Source of the DNA: Oceanobacillus chungangensis
Lineage (GTDB): Bacteria > Bacillota > Bacilli > Bacillales > Amphibacillaceae
Length of the DNA: 64,000 nt
Reading direction: 5' to 3'
Assembly: GCF_003369565.1 (NCBI RefSeq)
Contig: NZ_PIOD01000008.1
Coordinates: forward strand, 154,157-218,156
The notes beneath the pieces were generated by a model. It made no database searches and was not told the DNA's origin. It was given only the letters and a program-made list of their open reading frames with translations. Of the stretch, positions 1 to 9,900 are shown piece after piece. Positions within the stretch are counted from its first letter, which is position 1, and each line of letters begins with the position of its first letter. Made by a program: the position numbers and the translations under genes.

Positions 1-44
1 ATACACAAATCATCTTATTACATTTTCTGAATTCGTAGTTACGT

Positions 45-75
45 AGCACTCATGGAAATCCATAGAGTGCTTTTT
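45..75 (+). terminator. leader terminator of pbuG
   Basis: An 11-bp stem starting AGCACTC pairs with GAGTGCT across a short loop (one bulged A in the 3' arm) and is followed directly by a T run, 25 bases before the pbuG start codon. An intrinsic terminator between promoter and gene indicates transcription attenuation. In B. subtilis pbuG is controlled by a guanine riboswitch in exactly this position, so this is most likely the expression platform. The aptamer would lie just outside the window and is not seen. Confidence 0.75.
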
Positions 76-100
76 GCATTCTATAAGAGGAGGAAACGTA

Positions 101-1405
101 ATGAAGAAATATTTTCAGTTTGAGGAACTAGGTACAAATTTTAGAACAGAAACAATCGCGGGGATTACTACATTCTTAGCAATGGCATATATTTTATTTG
201 TTAATCCAGCAACACTCGGAGAAGCAGGAATGGATAAGGGTGCTGTCTTTACAGCAACAGCACTTGCAGCAGCTATTGGTACATTAATTATGGGGCTTGT
301 TGCGAAATATCCAGTAGTGCTTGCACCAGGTATGGGACTTAATGCTTTCTTCACATTTGCTGTTGTTATTGGTCTTGGTATTCCGTGGGAAACAGCTCTA
401 TCTGGTGTTTTAGTTTCAGGTGTTATTCTAGTTATTCTAACTTTAACAAGAATTCGTGAAAAAATTATCGATGCAATTCCATCGAACTTAAAACTTGCGG
501 TTGGTGCAGGAATTGGATTGTTTATCGCATTTGTTGGTTTACAAAGTGCTGGAATTGTCGTGAATAATGATGCAACATTGGTCGGAATTGGCGATCTTAC
601 ATCGCCAACTGTTTTATTAGCTATTTTTGGACTAATTATTTCTGTAATTTTATTAACTTATGGTATTAAAGCAGGTATTTTTTATGGAATGATTATTTCC
701 GTCATTGTAGGAATGATCTTTGGATTGATTGCTCTTCCAACAGGTCTTGGTGATATTGTCGGTGGAGTCCCAAGCCTCGCACCTACATTTGGGCAAGCCT
801 TCCTTAATTTGGGAAATATATTTACGATGGATATGTTAGTTGTTATTTTAACGTTGATGTTCGTTGATTTCTTTGATACTGCTGGGACCCTTGTTGCAGT
901 TGCATCACAAGCTGGCATTATGAAGGACGGGAAGTTACCGCGTGCCGGACGTGCCCTTGTATCGGATTCTTCTGGGTCTGTTATCGGTGCCATTCTTGGT
1001 ACATCTAGTACGACTTCTTATGTAGAATCAACTGCAGGTGTTGGTGTAGGCGGAAAATCAGGTTTTACTGCTGTAGTTGCAGCAGGATGTTTCCTTCTCG
1101 CGCTATTCTTCTCACCACTATTGAGCATTGTCACGGCTGAGGTAACAGCACCAGCATTAATTATTGTAGGTGTATTGATGGCTTCTCAATTGAAGAATAT
1201 TGAATGGGATCAGTTTGAAGTTGCTGTACCTGCATTCTTTATTGTATTGATGATGCCGTTGACATATAGTATTGCAACGGGTATTGCAGTTGGCTTTATC
1301 TTCTATCCGATTACGATGCTTGTAAAAGGGAAGGCAAAAGAAGTACATCCAATAATGTACGCTTTAGCAGTAATATTTATTTTGTACTTTATATTCTTAG
1401 GTTAA
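101..1405 (+). CDS. pbuG: hypoxanthine/guanine permease PbuG
   Basis: A 434-residue integral membrane protein of the NCS2 nucleobase transporter superfamily, AzgA/PbuG branch, which imports hypoxanthine and guanine with protons for purine salvage. The family signatures are visible: APGMGLNAFF near residues 75-84, DFFDTAGTLVAVA in the middle and the SSTTSYVESTAGVGVGGKSG segment after it, on a background of about a dozen hydrophobic helices. A longer reading from base 74 exists, but ATG at 101 has an AGAGGAGG ribosome site at 86-93 and gives the usual MKKYFQFEEL start. A leader terminator precedes it and a terminator follows. Position ahead of the purine operon matches B. subtilis. Purine control is inferred from the leader. 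Confidence 0.93.
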   Translation: MKKYFQFEELGTNFRTETIAGITTFLAMAYILFVNPATLGEAGMDKGAVFTATALAAAIGTLIMGLVAKYPVVLAPGMGLNAFFTFAVVIGLGIPWETALSGVLVSGVILVILTLTRIREKIIDAIPSNLKLAVGAGIGLFIAFVGLQSAGIVVNNDATLVGIGDLTSPTVLLAIFGLIISVILLTYGIKAGIFYGMIISVIVGMIFGLIALPTGLGDIVGGVPSLAPTFGQAFLNLGNIFTMDMLVVILTLMFVDFFDTAGTLVAVASQAGIMKDGKLPRAGRALVSDSSGSVIGAILGTSSTTSYVESTAGVGVGGKSGFTAVVAAGCFLLALFFSPLLSIVTAEVTAPALIIVGVLMASQLKNIEWDQFEVAVPAFFIVLMMPLTYSIATGIAVGFIFYPITMLVKGKAKEVHPIMYALAVIFILYFIFLG

Positions 1406-1410
1406 TGTTG

Positions 1411-1447
1411 AAAGGTCTGGAGCATTATTTGTGTTCCAGACCTTTAT
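1411..1447 (+). terminator. intrinsic terminator after pbuG
   Basis: A 10-bp stem AAGGTCTGGA / TCCAGACCTT with a 13-base loop is followed by a T-rich tract six bases after the pbuG stop. It ends the pbuG transcript. Confidence 0.85.
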
Positions 1448-1635
1448 TTATTTGCTAGCTGCCTTAATCTTTATCCTACTAATTGATGGACGATAATGAA
1501 CAGTTGATATAAAGTGCGAACAAGTGACAACTTTGTCTCAATCCTAGACAGTCGTTGCAATTTACACATGAGTCCCGTGTATATTGCTAAAATCAACGTT
1601 GATAGTTAGTGGGTTTGACATTTTTTTGTTTCTAG

Positions 1636-1806
1636 ATTCCACTCTATCTTCAGCGGAAGAAATACACGAAGACTCCTGCGGGAAGAAGAGCCTAGGTGAG
1701 ACATCGAAGTGCGACAGCACAAGAAGGCTCACCAGCTCCCCTAAGGTGTGCGTAGTGTATTTCTGGAGCGACGGCCCAAGACGCAAATATCATCCTAAGT
1801 TAGTTG
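1636..1806. repeat. large palindromic dispersed repeat, copy 1
   Basis: About 170 bases between pbuG and the MFS gene match a second copy at 35822-35996. A run of roughly 40 bases starting AAATACACGAAGACTCC is identical in both. The outer arms AAATACAC / GTGTATTT pair, an inner GGTGAG / CTCACC stem pairs, and the apical GTGC / GCAC stem is kept by base changes between copies. An overlapping open frame (1584-1982) runs straight through the palindrome and is not a gene. Similar ~150-bp hairpin repeats are scattered in Bacillaceae genomes, but I cannot name the family. No transposase or clear target duplication is seen. Confidence 0.8.
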
Positions 1807-1852
1807 CACTTTATATAAATAACAACAAACCATTCGGAATGATTTTAACAAT

Positions 1853-1896
1853 AAATAATAAAAGGGAACTTCTACACAGTGTAAAAGTTCCCTTTC
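1853..1896 (-). terminator. terminator of the MFS gene
   Basis: An 11-bp inverted repeat AAAGGGAACTT / AAGTTCCCTTT lies just beyond the stop of the minus-strand MFS gene. Read on the minus strand it is followed by a T-rich tail. Confidence 0.8.
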
Positions 1897-1898
1897 GC

Positions 1899-3071
1899 TT
1901 ATTCCATTTCCCGGACAATATTTTCTTTCCCATATGGCAACATATGATAGAGGATAAGCAACACTGTGCCTATTGCTGTTAGCCATCCCATCGTGACATA
2001 CAATGTGCTTCCGCCAAATGCTTCCATGATTCCACCGCCAACTAGGGAACCAATCACACCAGAAAGTCCGAAGTACACCGAGAAAAATACGAGGTGACCG
2101 GTTGACTGGAGCGTTTTAGGAATTAATCTAGTTACATATTCAAATGAAGCGGTGTAGAATACTCCAAAGGTTAATCCATGTAAGAATTGGAGCGCGATAA
2201 CATGCATTGGATCCTCTGCAATCCCGTAAAGGAACCAGCGGATCGTATAAATTATCGATGCAATAATAATAAAGATTAATGTCCGATATTTTTTAAACCA
2301 AAATCTTGCGAGTGCAAAGACTGCTGCTTCTGCGATAACTCCAACAAACCAAGCTTGCCCTACTAATTCTTCACTTCCACCGAGTTCAGTTATGTATAAT
2401 GCCATGAAATAGTCATTGATTCGGTGTGTAATTGTGATGAAAATAATTACTGATAAAAATAGAAGAAACGGTTTGTTTGTAACAATTTTACGTACGTCTT
2501 TAAAATTAATAGGTTCAGATTCAACCGTTACATCCTTTAGTGGGAAGAGGATGCATAATGCCATCATCCCAAAAATTAAATATGGCCAAACCATATATTG
2601 AATGCCGAATCTAGCAAGCACTTCACCGACAATTAGTGAGGAGATTGCAAAACCAACAGACCCCCACATTCGGATAGAACCGAAAGATACGTTCAGTTCA
2701 TTAGCTCTTCGTTGTGCGAAGCTATCCGATAGACCGCCGACTGGTGATGCGAAAAAGTAAAATATTGCGCCCATCAATAAAATGGTTGGCAATGTATTCA
2801 TTTGGAAAAAGAAGGTACTTCCAATCAGTAGCCCAATTACACAAATGAATAATATTTTTTTGATTGTTTTATACTTGTCGCTTAGATATCCCCAAAATGG
2901 CGGTGCGAGTATGGATGCAAACGATTCTACTGCGAGCACCCAGCCAATCTCTGTACCATTTAATCCTTTAAATTGTAAATAAAGTGGTAAGAAGCTTATC
3001 AAAATGGTATTTGAAGCATGATAACTAATAAATAAAGATTTCAAAGGAATTAAAGAACGGCTTTTAGACAA
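1899..3071 (-). CDS. MFS transporter, HcaT/YwbF-like
   Basis: A 390-residue major facilitator superfamily protein with about 12 hydrophobic segments. The cytoplasmic loop GYLSDKYKTIKK near residues 60-71 is the MFS A-motif region between helices 2 and 3. Overall style (YHASNTILISFLPLYLQ at the start, a symmetrical second half) recalls the MFS_1-like HcaT/YwbF branch, whose substrates are poorly defined (aromatic acids or sugars have been proposed). The start is a TTG preceded by GGAGAGA at good spacing. It is a single-gene unit, divergent from the amidotransferase-like gene and ending at its own terminator. The substrate cannot be deduced. Confidence 0.8.
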   Translation of the reverse strand: MSKSRSLIPLKSLFISYHASNTILISFLPLYLQFKGLNGTEIGWVLAVESFASILAPPFWGYLSDKYKTIKKILFICVIGLLIGSTFFFQMNTLPTILLMGAIFYFFASPVGGLSDSFAQRRANELNVSFGSIRMWGSVGFAISSLIVGEVLARFGIQYMVWPYLIFGMMALCILFPLKDVTVESEPINFKDVRKIVTNKPFLLFLSVIIFITITHRINDYFMALYITELGGSEELVGQAWFVGVIAEAAVFALARFWFKKYRTLIFIIIASIIYTIRWFLYGIAEDPMHVIALQFLHGLTFGVFYTASFEYVTRLIPKTLQSTGHLVFFSVYFGLSGVIGSLVGGGIMEAFGGSTLYVTMGWLTAIGTVLLILYHMLPYGKENIVREME

Positions 3072-3283
3072 AATATTCTCTCCAAACTAATAACATCCCA
3101 TAATATTATTAGTACAATATACCATTTTTTCTGCGCTTTGTAATTGTAATTTACATAAAATATAAATACGTTGATATTGCATATGAAATTGGGATACATT
3201 CAATATAGGGAATTTTATAAACATTAATTAAGTAAATGTAATGCTGGTTGATCCTAATTATTCTGATAGTGAGGAGATTGATG

Positions 3284-3994
3284 ATGAAGCCAATAGTTGG
3301 AGTTACTCCATCAATGGAAGTAAGTCAAATTAGGTATTCGGTGATGAATGATAATGTAAAAGCAATATTACAAGCTGGTGGGATACCTGTTATACTGCCA
3401 TACCTATCATTAGATGAAGATCTGGAGCAAATTGCAAATGAAATCGACGGACTGTATGCAACTGGAGGGGATGATATAGATCCTACCTTATTTGGTGAAG
3501 AGCCCCATCCAAAGCTTGGGACGATTATTCCTGCTCGTGACCAATTCGAAATTGCGCTGACGAAGAAAATGCTAGAATTAAAGAAGCCAATACTTGGAGT
3601 ATGTAGGGGTGCACAAATCTTAAATATTGCCGCGGGTGGCGATATGTATCAGGATATTTACGAGCAAATTGATCGTAATCTATTGCAGCATTCGCAAAAA
3701 GCGCCGCGGGGATATGGCTCTCATTTTGTCGATGTACTTGAAGGATCCTTATTACATCAGCTTACTGGCTCTCAGAAGTTGCGTGTGAATAGCTATCATC
3801 ATCAAGCAAACCGCTCTGTTCCAACTGGTTTTCAAATAAGTGGATATGCAAGTGATAGTGTTATTGAAGCGGTAGAGAGTACGAAACATCCATTTGTATT
3901 AGGTGTGCAATGGCATCCAGAAGCAATGGTAGCTGATGGGAATGATGCATCGGTGAAGATCTATCGAGGGTTTATTGAGGCATGCGGTAAATAA
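3284..3994 (+). CDS. class I glutamine amidotransferase-like hydrolase (peptidase C26, PuuD-like)
   Basis: A 236-residue cytosolic enzyme of the gamma-glutamyl hydrolase family. The nucleophile elbow GVCRGAQ carries the catalytic cysteine near residue 107, and QWHPEA near the C-terminus supplies the His-Glu of the triad. TGGDDIDPTLFGEE is the usual PuuD-type substrate loop. Members hydrolyse gamma-glutamyl amides such as gamma-glutamyl-GABA in polyamine catabolism. No other puu gene is nearby, so the substrate is unproven. An upstream in-frame start at 3248 exists, but GAGGAG at 3271-3276 favours ATG at 3284 (or 3281). It is followed by a tandem repeat array rather than a terminator. Confidence 0.85.
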   Translation: MKPIVGVTPSMEVSQIRYSVMNDNVKAILQAGGIPVILPYLSLDEDLEQIANEIDGLYATGGDDIDPTLFGEEPHPKLGTIIPARDQFEIALTKKMLELKKPILGVCRGAQILNIAAGGDMYQDIYEQIDRNLLQHSQKAPRGYGSHFVDVLEGSLLHQLTGSQKLRVNSYHHQANRSVPTGFQISGYASDSVIEAVESTKHPFVLGVQWHPEAMVADGNDASVKIYRGFIEACGK

Positions 3995-4024
3995 ACTAAG
4001 GAGAACACAGCAGAATAAATTATG

Positions 4025-4265
4025 AGCGCTCCATGTCGATACACGAGAGCTCCCGCCGTGTCGCCAAGCGCTTCATGTCGACACATGAGAGCTCCCACCG
4101 TGTCTCCAAGCGCTCCATGTCGACACGAGAGAGCTCCACTCATGTCGCCAAGCGCTCCATGTCGACACATGAGAGCTCCACTCGTGTCTCCAAGCGCTCC
4201 AAGGCAGCACATGAGGGCTCCACTCATGTCTCCAAGCGCTCCAAGGCAGCACATTAGAGCTCCAC
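4025..4265. repeat. 42-bp tandem array, about 5.7 copies
   Basis: The motif AGCGCT(C/T)C recurs at 4025, 4067, 4109, 4151, 4193 and 4235, an exact 42-base period. Each unit splits into two 21-base halves, one opening AGCGCTCC and one opening AGAGCTCC. The last two units have drifted (AAGGCAGCAC instead of ATGTCGACAC). Because 42 is divisible by three, long false reading frames appear on both strands. Copies abut with no unique spacers, so this is not CRISPR. It fills the 350-base gap between the amidotransferase-like gene and msrA, and the rest of that gap shows nothing else clear. Confidence 0.92.
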
Positions 4266-4343
4266 CCAAGTTAAAGACAGCTGTAAAGAAGCCCTACATC
4301 TAATATAGCTTTATGACCTTAGATGATACTCTGCTGCCGCAGA

Positions 4344-4871
4344 TTACTTCTTCCATACCTTGGCAATGAATTCATCTCTCCCAGACTTTGCGCGATCTTC
4401 TTCATATTCCTTTGCGCTCTTTTTATAAAAGTCCTGATGGTAATCTTCAGCAGGATAAAATGTAACGGCAGGTAGAATTTCGGTTACAATTGGTTTAGAA
4501 AATTTCCCACTCTGTTCGAGGGCTTGCTTGGAAGCAGCGGCGATTTCTAGTTGTTGTTCATCATGATAAAAGACTGCAGCGCGATATTGATCGCCTCGGT
4601 CCTGGAATTGCCCGCCATCGTCAGTTGGGTCGATTTGTTTCCAGTATAGATCCAGAATCGTTTCATACTTTATAATTGCTGGGTCAAAGGTAATTTGAAC
4701 CGCCTCATAGTGGCCGGTGTCTCCTTTTTTTACCTCTTCATATGTAGGATTCTCTAATTTCCCCCCAGTATATCCGGAAATTACACGATGAACCCCATCC
4801 CATTGGTCAAATGGTTTTACCATACACCAGAAGCATCCTCCAGCAAAAGTAGCTTTATTCGTGTTTGACAA
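4344..4871 (-). CDS. msrA: peptide-methionine (S)-S-oxide reductase MsrA
   Basis: A 175-residue cytosolic repair enzyme that reduces methionine-S-sulfoxide in proteins. The active-site motif GGCFWCM is at residues 11-17, with the nucleophilic Cys13 followed by FWC. The family segments [14 protein letters not shown] and YHQDFYKK are present. The C-terminal recycling cysteine of some MsrA proteins is absent, so Cys16 is the likely resolving residue (inference). Start is TTG with GGAGG eight bases upstream. No msrB is adjacent. Length and motifs are normal. Confidence 0.93.
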   Translation of the reverse strand: MSNTNKATFAGGCFWCMVKPFDQWDGVHRVISGYTGGKLENPTYEEVKKGDTGHYEAVQITFDPAIIKYETILDLYWKQIDPTDDGGQFQDRGDQYRAAVFYHDEQQLEIAAASKQALEQSGKFSKPIVTEILPAVTFYPAEDYHQDFYKKSAKEYEEDRAKSGRDEFIAKVWKK

Positions 4872-4950
4872 TTGAAGCGCCTCCGTTTCAAATAAGTAAT
4901 ATTTTTAGTAGAATAAAGATAATATACCATAGAAGTAAGGGGCATGGATA

Positions 4951-5502
4951 ATGGATGAACCGTATGTACATAAAATATTTATTAATGAAGTAGTGCAGGA
5001 CAGTGACAATGAAATCTGGATTGGCAAATCTGGATTTGCAAAGGAAGAAAGCTTGGATTCAGATAGGGCGGTATTGGCTTATCCAATTAAGCATTATACG
5101 CATTGGAATGATGAAATAGAAGGTAATGTAATGGAGCCAGGTGAACTTGGTGAGAATTTTTCTGTATTAGAAATGGATGAATACCATGTATTTATTGGTG
5201 ATTCTTATCGAATTGGTGATGCAATCATTCAAGTTTCCGAACCAGGTTCTATTGGAAATCTGCCAGCAAAAATAGGACTGAAAACTGGCTGGTATTATCG
5301 CGTGCTCAAAGAGGGCGGCGTTAAAGCGGGATCAGATATGGAATTAATTGAGCGGCCATATCCGGAGTGGTCGATTACAGCTTGCAACGAGGTCATGCAT
5401 GTTTTTAAGGACGATCTTCGCACAGCAGATGATCTAGCATCTTGCAGTCTGTTAAGTAACCGATGGAAACGAGCTTTGAAAAAGAGATTACGTGGATTTT
5501 AG
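4951..5502 (+). CDS. MOSC-domain protein, YiiM-like, without the usual cysteine
   Basis: A 183-residue protein with the MOSC fold seen in molybdenum-cofactor sulfurase relatives and YiiM/YuaD proteins. Family segments are YPIKHYTHW, GELGENFSV, VFIGDSYRIGDAIIQVSEP and GWYYRVLKEGGVKAGSDMELIERP, followed by a C-terminal three-helix region. In YiiM-type proteins the SQPRxPC motif carries a conserved cysteine thought to handle sulfur or cofactor. Here the equivalent is SEPGSIGNLPAKIG with no cysteine, so the sulfur-carrier role may be lost. Monocistronic, with a short upstream region shared with divergent msrA and a terminator behind. Specific substrate unknown. Confidence 0.78.
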   Translation: MDEPYVHKIFINEVVQDSDNEIWIGKSGFAKEESLDSDRAVLAYPIKHYTHWNDEIEGNVMEPGELGENFSVLEMDEYHVFIGDSYRIGDAIIQVSEPGSIGNLPAKIGLKTGWYYRVLKEGGVKAGSDMELIERPYPEWSITACNEVMHVFKDDLRTADDLASCSLLSNRWKRALKKRLRGF

Positions 5503-5512
5503 ATTTAAAAAG

Positions 5513-5545
5513 AGTCACCTGCATTTCTTGTCAGCAGGTGACTTT
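5513..5545. terminator. bidirectional terminator between MOSC and hsp20 genes
   Basis: A perfect 10-bp stem AGTCACCTGC / GCAGGTGACT lies between the convergent genes, flanked by A-rich sequence on the left and T-rich sequence on the right, so it can serve both strands. Confidence 0.85.
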
Positions 5546-5558
5546 CATTGAAACTAAT

Positions 5559-5993
5559 TTATTCATCTTCCAATAATCGGACATTTATTTTATTTTTTCG
5601 ACTCGTATCGGAAATCAAACGGTGAAGCTGGATAAAAGTAAGTCCATTTTTATAGGTTGCTTTAATTTTATCAGCGCGGACAGGGAAGGGTAGTGAAATT
5701 TCCCGTTCGAAAACTCCTTGCAGAATCTCTTCTTTAATAACGGAGCCACTCGCATGTTGAAGATCAATCGTTCCTCGAAGTTCCAATGTCGCATAGTCAA
5801 CGTAAATATTAAGCTGATTCAAATCATTCAAACCGGGTATATTTACAATACACATTATTTCATTTTCCGTTTGATACATATTGATTTGTGGAATTGTTGG
5901 CTTGATGATCCCATCGAATTCATTCCAAAAGTTCTCCCCAAAAAATTTGTCGAGATTCTTTTTCCAATCAGTCATTTGCTTAAATTGATCCAT
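5559..5993 (-). CDS. Hsp20/alpha-crystallin family small heat-shock protein
   Basis: A 144-residue protein with an alpha-crystallin domain covering roughly residues 40-140. The beta-strand pattern INMYQTENEIMCIVNIPGL, LELRGTI, FEREISLPFPVRADKIKATYKNGLTFIQL is that of Hsp20 proteins, including the (A)xYKNGxLxI-like segment. The C-terminal IxI anchor is only approximate (INVRLLEDE). B. subtilis relatives are YocM and the spore-coat protein CotP. It would act as an ATP-independent holdase in the cytosol or possibly on the spore. No CIRCE-like inverted repeat was recognised upstream. Confidence 0.8.
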   Translation of the reverse strand: MDQFKQMTDWKKNLDKFFGENFWNEFDGIIKPTIPQINMYQTENEIMCIVNIPGLNDLNQLNIYVDYATLELRGTIDLQHASGSVIKEEILQGVFEREISLPFPVRADKIKATYKNGLTFIQLHRLISDTSRKNKINVRLLEDE

Positions 5994-6247
5994 ATGATCA
6001 CCTCGTGTTATGTCAGTAAAAAGTGTAACTGAAACCTAACGCTAGCTTCTATACGATATGCCCAGATAGAAAATTTGGTGAACCATATTGGAAAATTGTT
6101 TTTTATAGACTTGGGGTACTTAGAGCTTTAATGAAAGCATTTTAGTGACAAATCAAGATAAGAATGGAATATGATTTCATTGTTTTCTTTTCAACTCTTA
6201 TCTATTTGCTGTATGCTAATAGGGAACATACCTAAGGAGGAATCAGA

Positions 6248-6844
6248 TTGTTAAGTAATGCTTTAGTAATGGTAATGATTATTTTTGCCGTCAATGTTGT
6301 GTACGTCTCACTGTCGACAGTGAGAATGATATTGACATTAAAAGGACGCACATATATTGCTGCATTTGTAAGTCTGTTTGAGATCACCGTTTACATCGTC
6401 GGTTTAGGTCTCGTGTTAGATAACTTAAATGAAGTTCAGAATCTGATTGCATATGCTTTAGGTTTTGGAACGGGATTAATCATTGGTTCATTTATAGAAG
6501 AAAAACTTGCATTAGGCTACATCACCGTAAACGTTGTTTCTAGCAACCCAGACTTGAAATTCACTAAGAAAATCCGCGAAAAAGGATATGGTGTTACGAG
6601 CTGGTCTTCTTACGGGATGGACGGAGACCGCCTATCAATGGAAATATTAACACCTCGAAGATACGAGTTAAGACTATATCAAACGATTCAAGAAATCGAT
6701 CCAAAAGCATTTATTATTTCCTATGAACCGAAGCGGATTCACGGTGGGTTCTGGGTGAAACAAGTGCGTAAAGGGAAATTAATGCATCCGAAGAAAAAGG
6801 TTAAGGACAAGCAAGAGAATAGTGAAAGTACTAAGAAGGAATAG
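6248..6844 (+). CDS. yebE: UPF0316/DUF2179 membrane protein YebE
   Basis: A 198-residue protein with three N-terminal hydrophobic helices (about residues 4-75), then a soluble domain (about 85-165) of the DUF2179 type containing [22 protein letters not shown] and PRR-rich segments, and a lysine-rich tail. The family is widespread in Firmicutes, with DUF2179 suspected to bind a small ligand; no enzymatic role is established. Start is TTG with AGGAGG six bases ahead. In B. subtilis yebE also lies between pbuG and purE, which supports orthology. Confidence 0.82.
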   Translation: MLSNALVMVMIIFAVNVVYVSLSTVRMILTLKGRTYIAAFVSLFEITVYIVGLGLVLDNLNEVQNLIAYALGFGTGLIIGSFIEEKLALGYITVNVVSSNPDLKFTKKIREKGYGVTSWSSYGMDGDRLSMEILTPRRYELRLYQTIQEIDPKAFIISYEPKRIHGGFWVKQVRKGKLMHPKKKVKDKQENSESTKKE

Positions 6845-6955
6845 ATCTATTGATCTGTTCTTTCTTTCAATTAAGAAAAAGCATAAAGGTAATATTTTCC
6901 CGAATTACATGATAAAATGGTAGAAAATTAAGATAGTTACAGGGAGAGATAGTGA

Positions 6956-9900
6956 ATGAGGTATATCCCAATCATTCAAAGCCAGTTAGCCCCGCCCCCA
7001 GTCAGAAATCGGTTCATCCAAAGAAGTAAGTTGAATAAGAAATTAATGACTATATCAAACTATCCATTAACATTACTATATGCTGGGGCAGGATATGGAA
7101 AAAGTACAGCATTAGCGTTGTTTTTACATGATAATAATAATAAAGCATGCTGGTACTCTATTTCGCAAAATGACGATGATTTAATGCCTTTTCTAACCAA
7201 ATTAATTCATGCGATTCGGCAAAAGTATCCTGAATTTGGCCGGACAATCCAACATGAATTGGAGCGTCAAGAGAACTATATTACTACCGAGGAAATTTAT
7301 TCTTTAGCAACTTCTTTTGTAAATGATGCTCTAACATGTGAAGATGAATTGACAATCGTTTTAGATGATTTTCATCATGTGTTAAATTCCAGTGAAATCG
7401 AAAAGTGGATGTTATTTTTATTCGAACATATTCCAGTGAATCTCCATCTAATTGTATCGAGTAGGAAGCGGCCTAAATGGGAAGTTCTTCCTAAACTAAA
7501 AGGACAAGGTGATTTGTTGGAAATTTCTTATTTAGACTTAGTTCTATCCCCTGATGAGATGGCGTATATGCTGGAAGAAAAATATGAAGTAAACATAACG
7601 AAGGAAGAAGTAAGCAGAATGTATCAACTAACAGAGGGCTGGGCAATTGCTTTTAATATGCTCGTACAACAAATCAATACAGGGACGACCATGAAGGCGA
7701 TTATGCAAAATCAAAAGCGGTCTTTAAGGGATTTATTTGATTACTTAGCGGCGGAAGTATTGTCAAAGCAATCGTTGATTATTCAACAGTTTTTAATGCA
7801 GTCCAGTGTGCTCGATGTATTGTCGCCAAAAGTATGTGATTCTGTATTACAAATTCAAGGATCTGGAGAAATTCTACATGGTTTAGTTGAACAGAATTTA
7901 TTTATTGTTGAAGGAGATTATCATCATTTTCATTATCATGCATTATTCAAGACTTTTTTGGAAAATCATTTAATGAGAAATTATGAAAACGAATTCATAG
8001 ACTTGCATATTCGAGCAGCACAACATTTTGAAAAACAAGATGATAATGAAGCTGCACTATATCACTATGAGAAAGCAGGTGATTATAATAAGTTTGCCCT
8101 TTTGCTGAATAAGCATGGTTTAACAATTCTTCAATCTGGAAGGCTGCAAACATTGTATGATTTACTTTTAGCCCTGCCAAATGAGAATAAACAGCAGTAT
8201 CCGGTTTTATACTTTTATCAAGGAGAGATTGAGCGTTACCGTTCGCTTTATGACCAAGCGATTGCAAACTATGAAACGATTATTAACCTGCAGCCGAAAG
8301 AAAATCGTGAAGGTGATTATTTAACGAGTCTCGCTTTAGAGGGAATGGCACGCATATACCTTGATACGATTCAGCCAGATATGGCAGAGCGCTATGTCAA
8401 TCAGGCAATCCAGTTACGGGGACAGTCTGCTGCCAGCAAAGAAGAAATGGCGAAGTTATACGTTCTTATGGCGGAAAACTTATTAAATTCTGGACAAGCA
8501 AAGAAGGCAGAGGCTTGGTATGACCGTGCCAAAAAGCTAAACTTACCGCTGGAAGAAAGCAATTTGCAATCGCGAATTTATTTACGTACCGGAAGACTAG
8601 CAAAAGCAAAGGAAATATTACTTTTATATAAACGTGATGCTGGGGAAGTGAACAGAAGGCATCTTTCACAATCTCATCGGGAAACCGATATTATTCTGTC
8701 AATTATTGAAGCATTCATGGGCAATGCTGAAGAAAGTAAAAAATTTGCTGAAAGTGGAATTCAATTAGGATTATCGATACAATCTCCGTTTGTCGAGGCT
8801 TGTGGCTGGATGCGGTTGGGACATGGGGTGCAATTACTTGATCGATACGATACGAAGCTTGCTGCACAATGTTATGAGACGGCATTAGAAATAATGGAAA
8901 AGATCAACGTTTCCAGGGGAAAAGCAGAGCCATATATGGGGCTTTCCCTGCTTAATGGAAAGAACCAAGTGTTTGAACAGGCGATGAAACATGCGAGCAG
9001 TGGGTTAATAGAAACGGAAAAAGTGAAGGATCGCTGGCTTAGTGCGCTCATTAAATTATCAATTGGAATTACGGAAGTTTATCAACAACATTATGATAAA
9101 GCAGCAGAAATCATAAAACTGGTTGAATCAGAATTGTCCATATGTGGGGATCGCTATGGGCTGATGGTGGCCTCCTTCTGGTCTGCATATATTTCCTATG
9201 AACAAGGGCTGATGGCTAGATTTGAGCAGGAAATGGGGACTTTTCTTGGAGCAATCCAAACAGAGGAATATGAATTTTTTTTGAAAAAGCGAACAACCTT
9301 TGGACCAATTGATATGCAAAATATTATTCCAATGTTATTAAAAGCAAAACAGCTAGATATAAAGCCTACTTATCTAAGTCGATTACTTTATGAACTTGGA
9401 CTTGATGCTACGATGAAAAATCATCCAGGTTATACGATGGTTATTCATACGCTAGGGCGACTAAATGTATGGATTGGGACGAAACAAATCGAGCCGCAAC
9501 AATGGCAACGTGAGAAAGCAAAGGAGTTATTTGAGTTATTCCTTACTAATCGCAATAAATTATTAGTAAAAGAAGAAATCTTCCAATCCTTATGGCCTGA
9601 ACAGGATGAAAATGCGGCTAATAAAAACTTTAAGGTCGCACTGAATGCATTATACAAGGCGATAGAACCACATAGAAAGGCGAGGGAAGAATCGTTTTTT
9701 ATTTTAAGAAAAGGGAGCAGTTATGGAATAAATCCTAATGCAGGTTTTGAGCTTGATAGTATGCAGTTTGAGGAGTTGATTGCGAAAGGCCTGAGGGAGA
9801 AGGACAGCAAGCGGGCAAAGGAATTACTTGAAAAAGGCTTGAAACTCTATCAAGGTGATTATTTGGCAGATCTCCGGTTCGTTAGCTGGTGTACCCATGA

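Noticed and set aside
1584..1982. A 132-codon plus-strand frame
   Set aside because: It runs through the palindromic repeat and into the antisense of the MFS gene; no ribosome site and no recognisable domain.
4025..4265. Possible CRISPR array
   Set aside because: Units are contiguous and nearly identical over their whole length; there are no unique spacers and no cas genes in the window. The same applies to 30855-31060.
3961..4303. Long overlapping reading frames on both strands (up to 102 codons)
   Set aside because: They are produced by the 42-bp tandem repeat, whose length is a multiple of three. Composition is repetitive, there is no ribosome site and no family.
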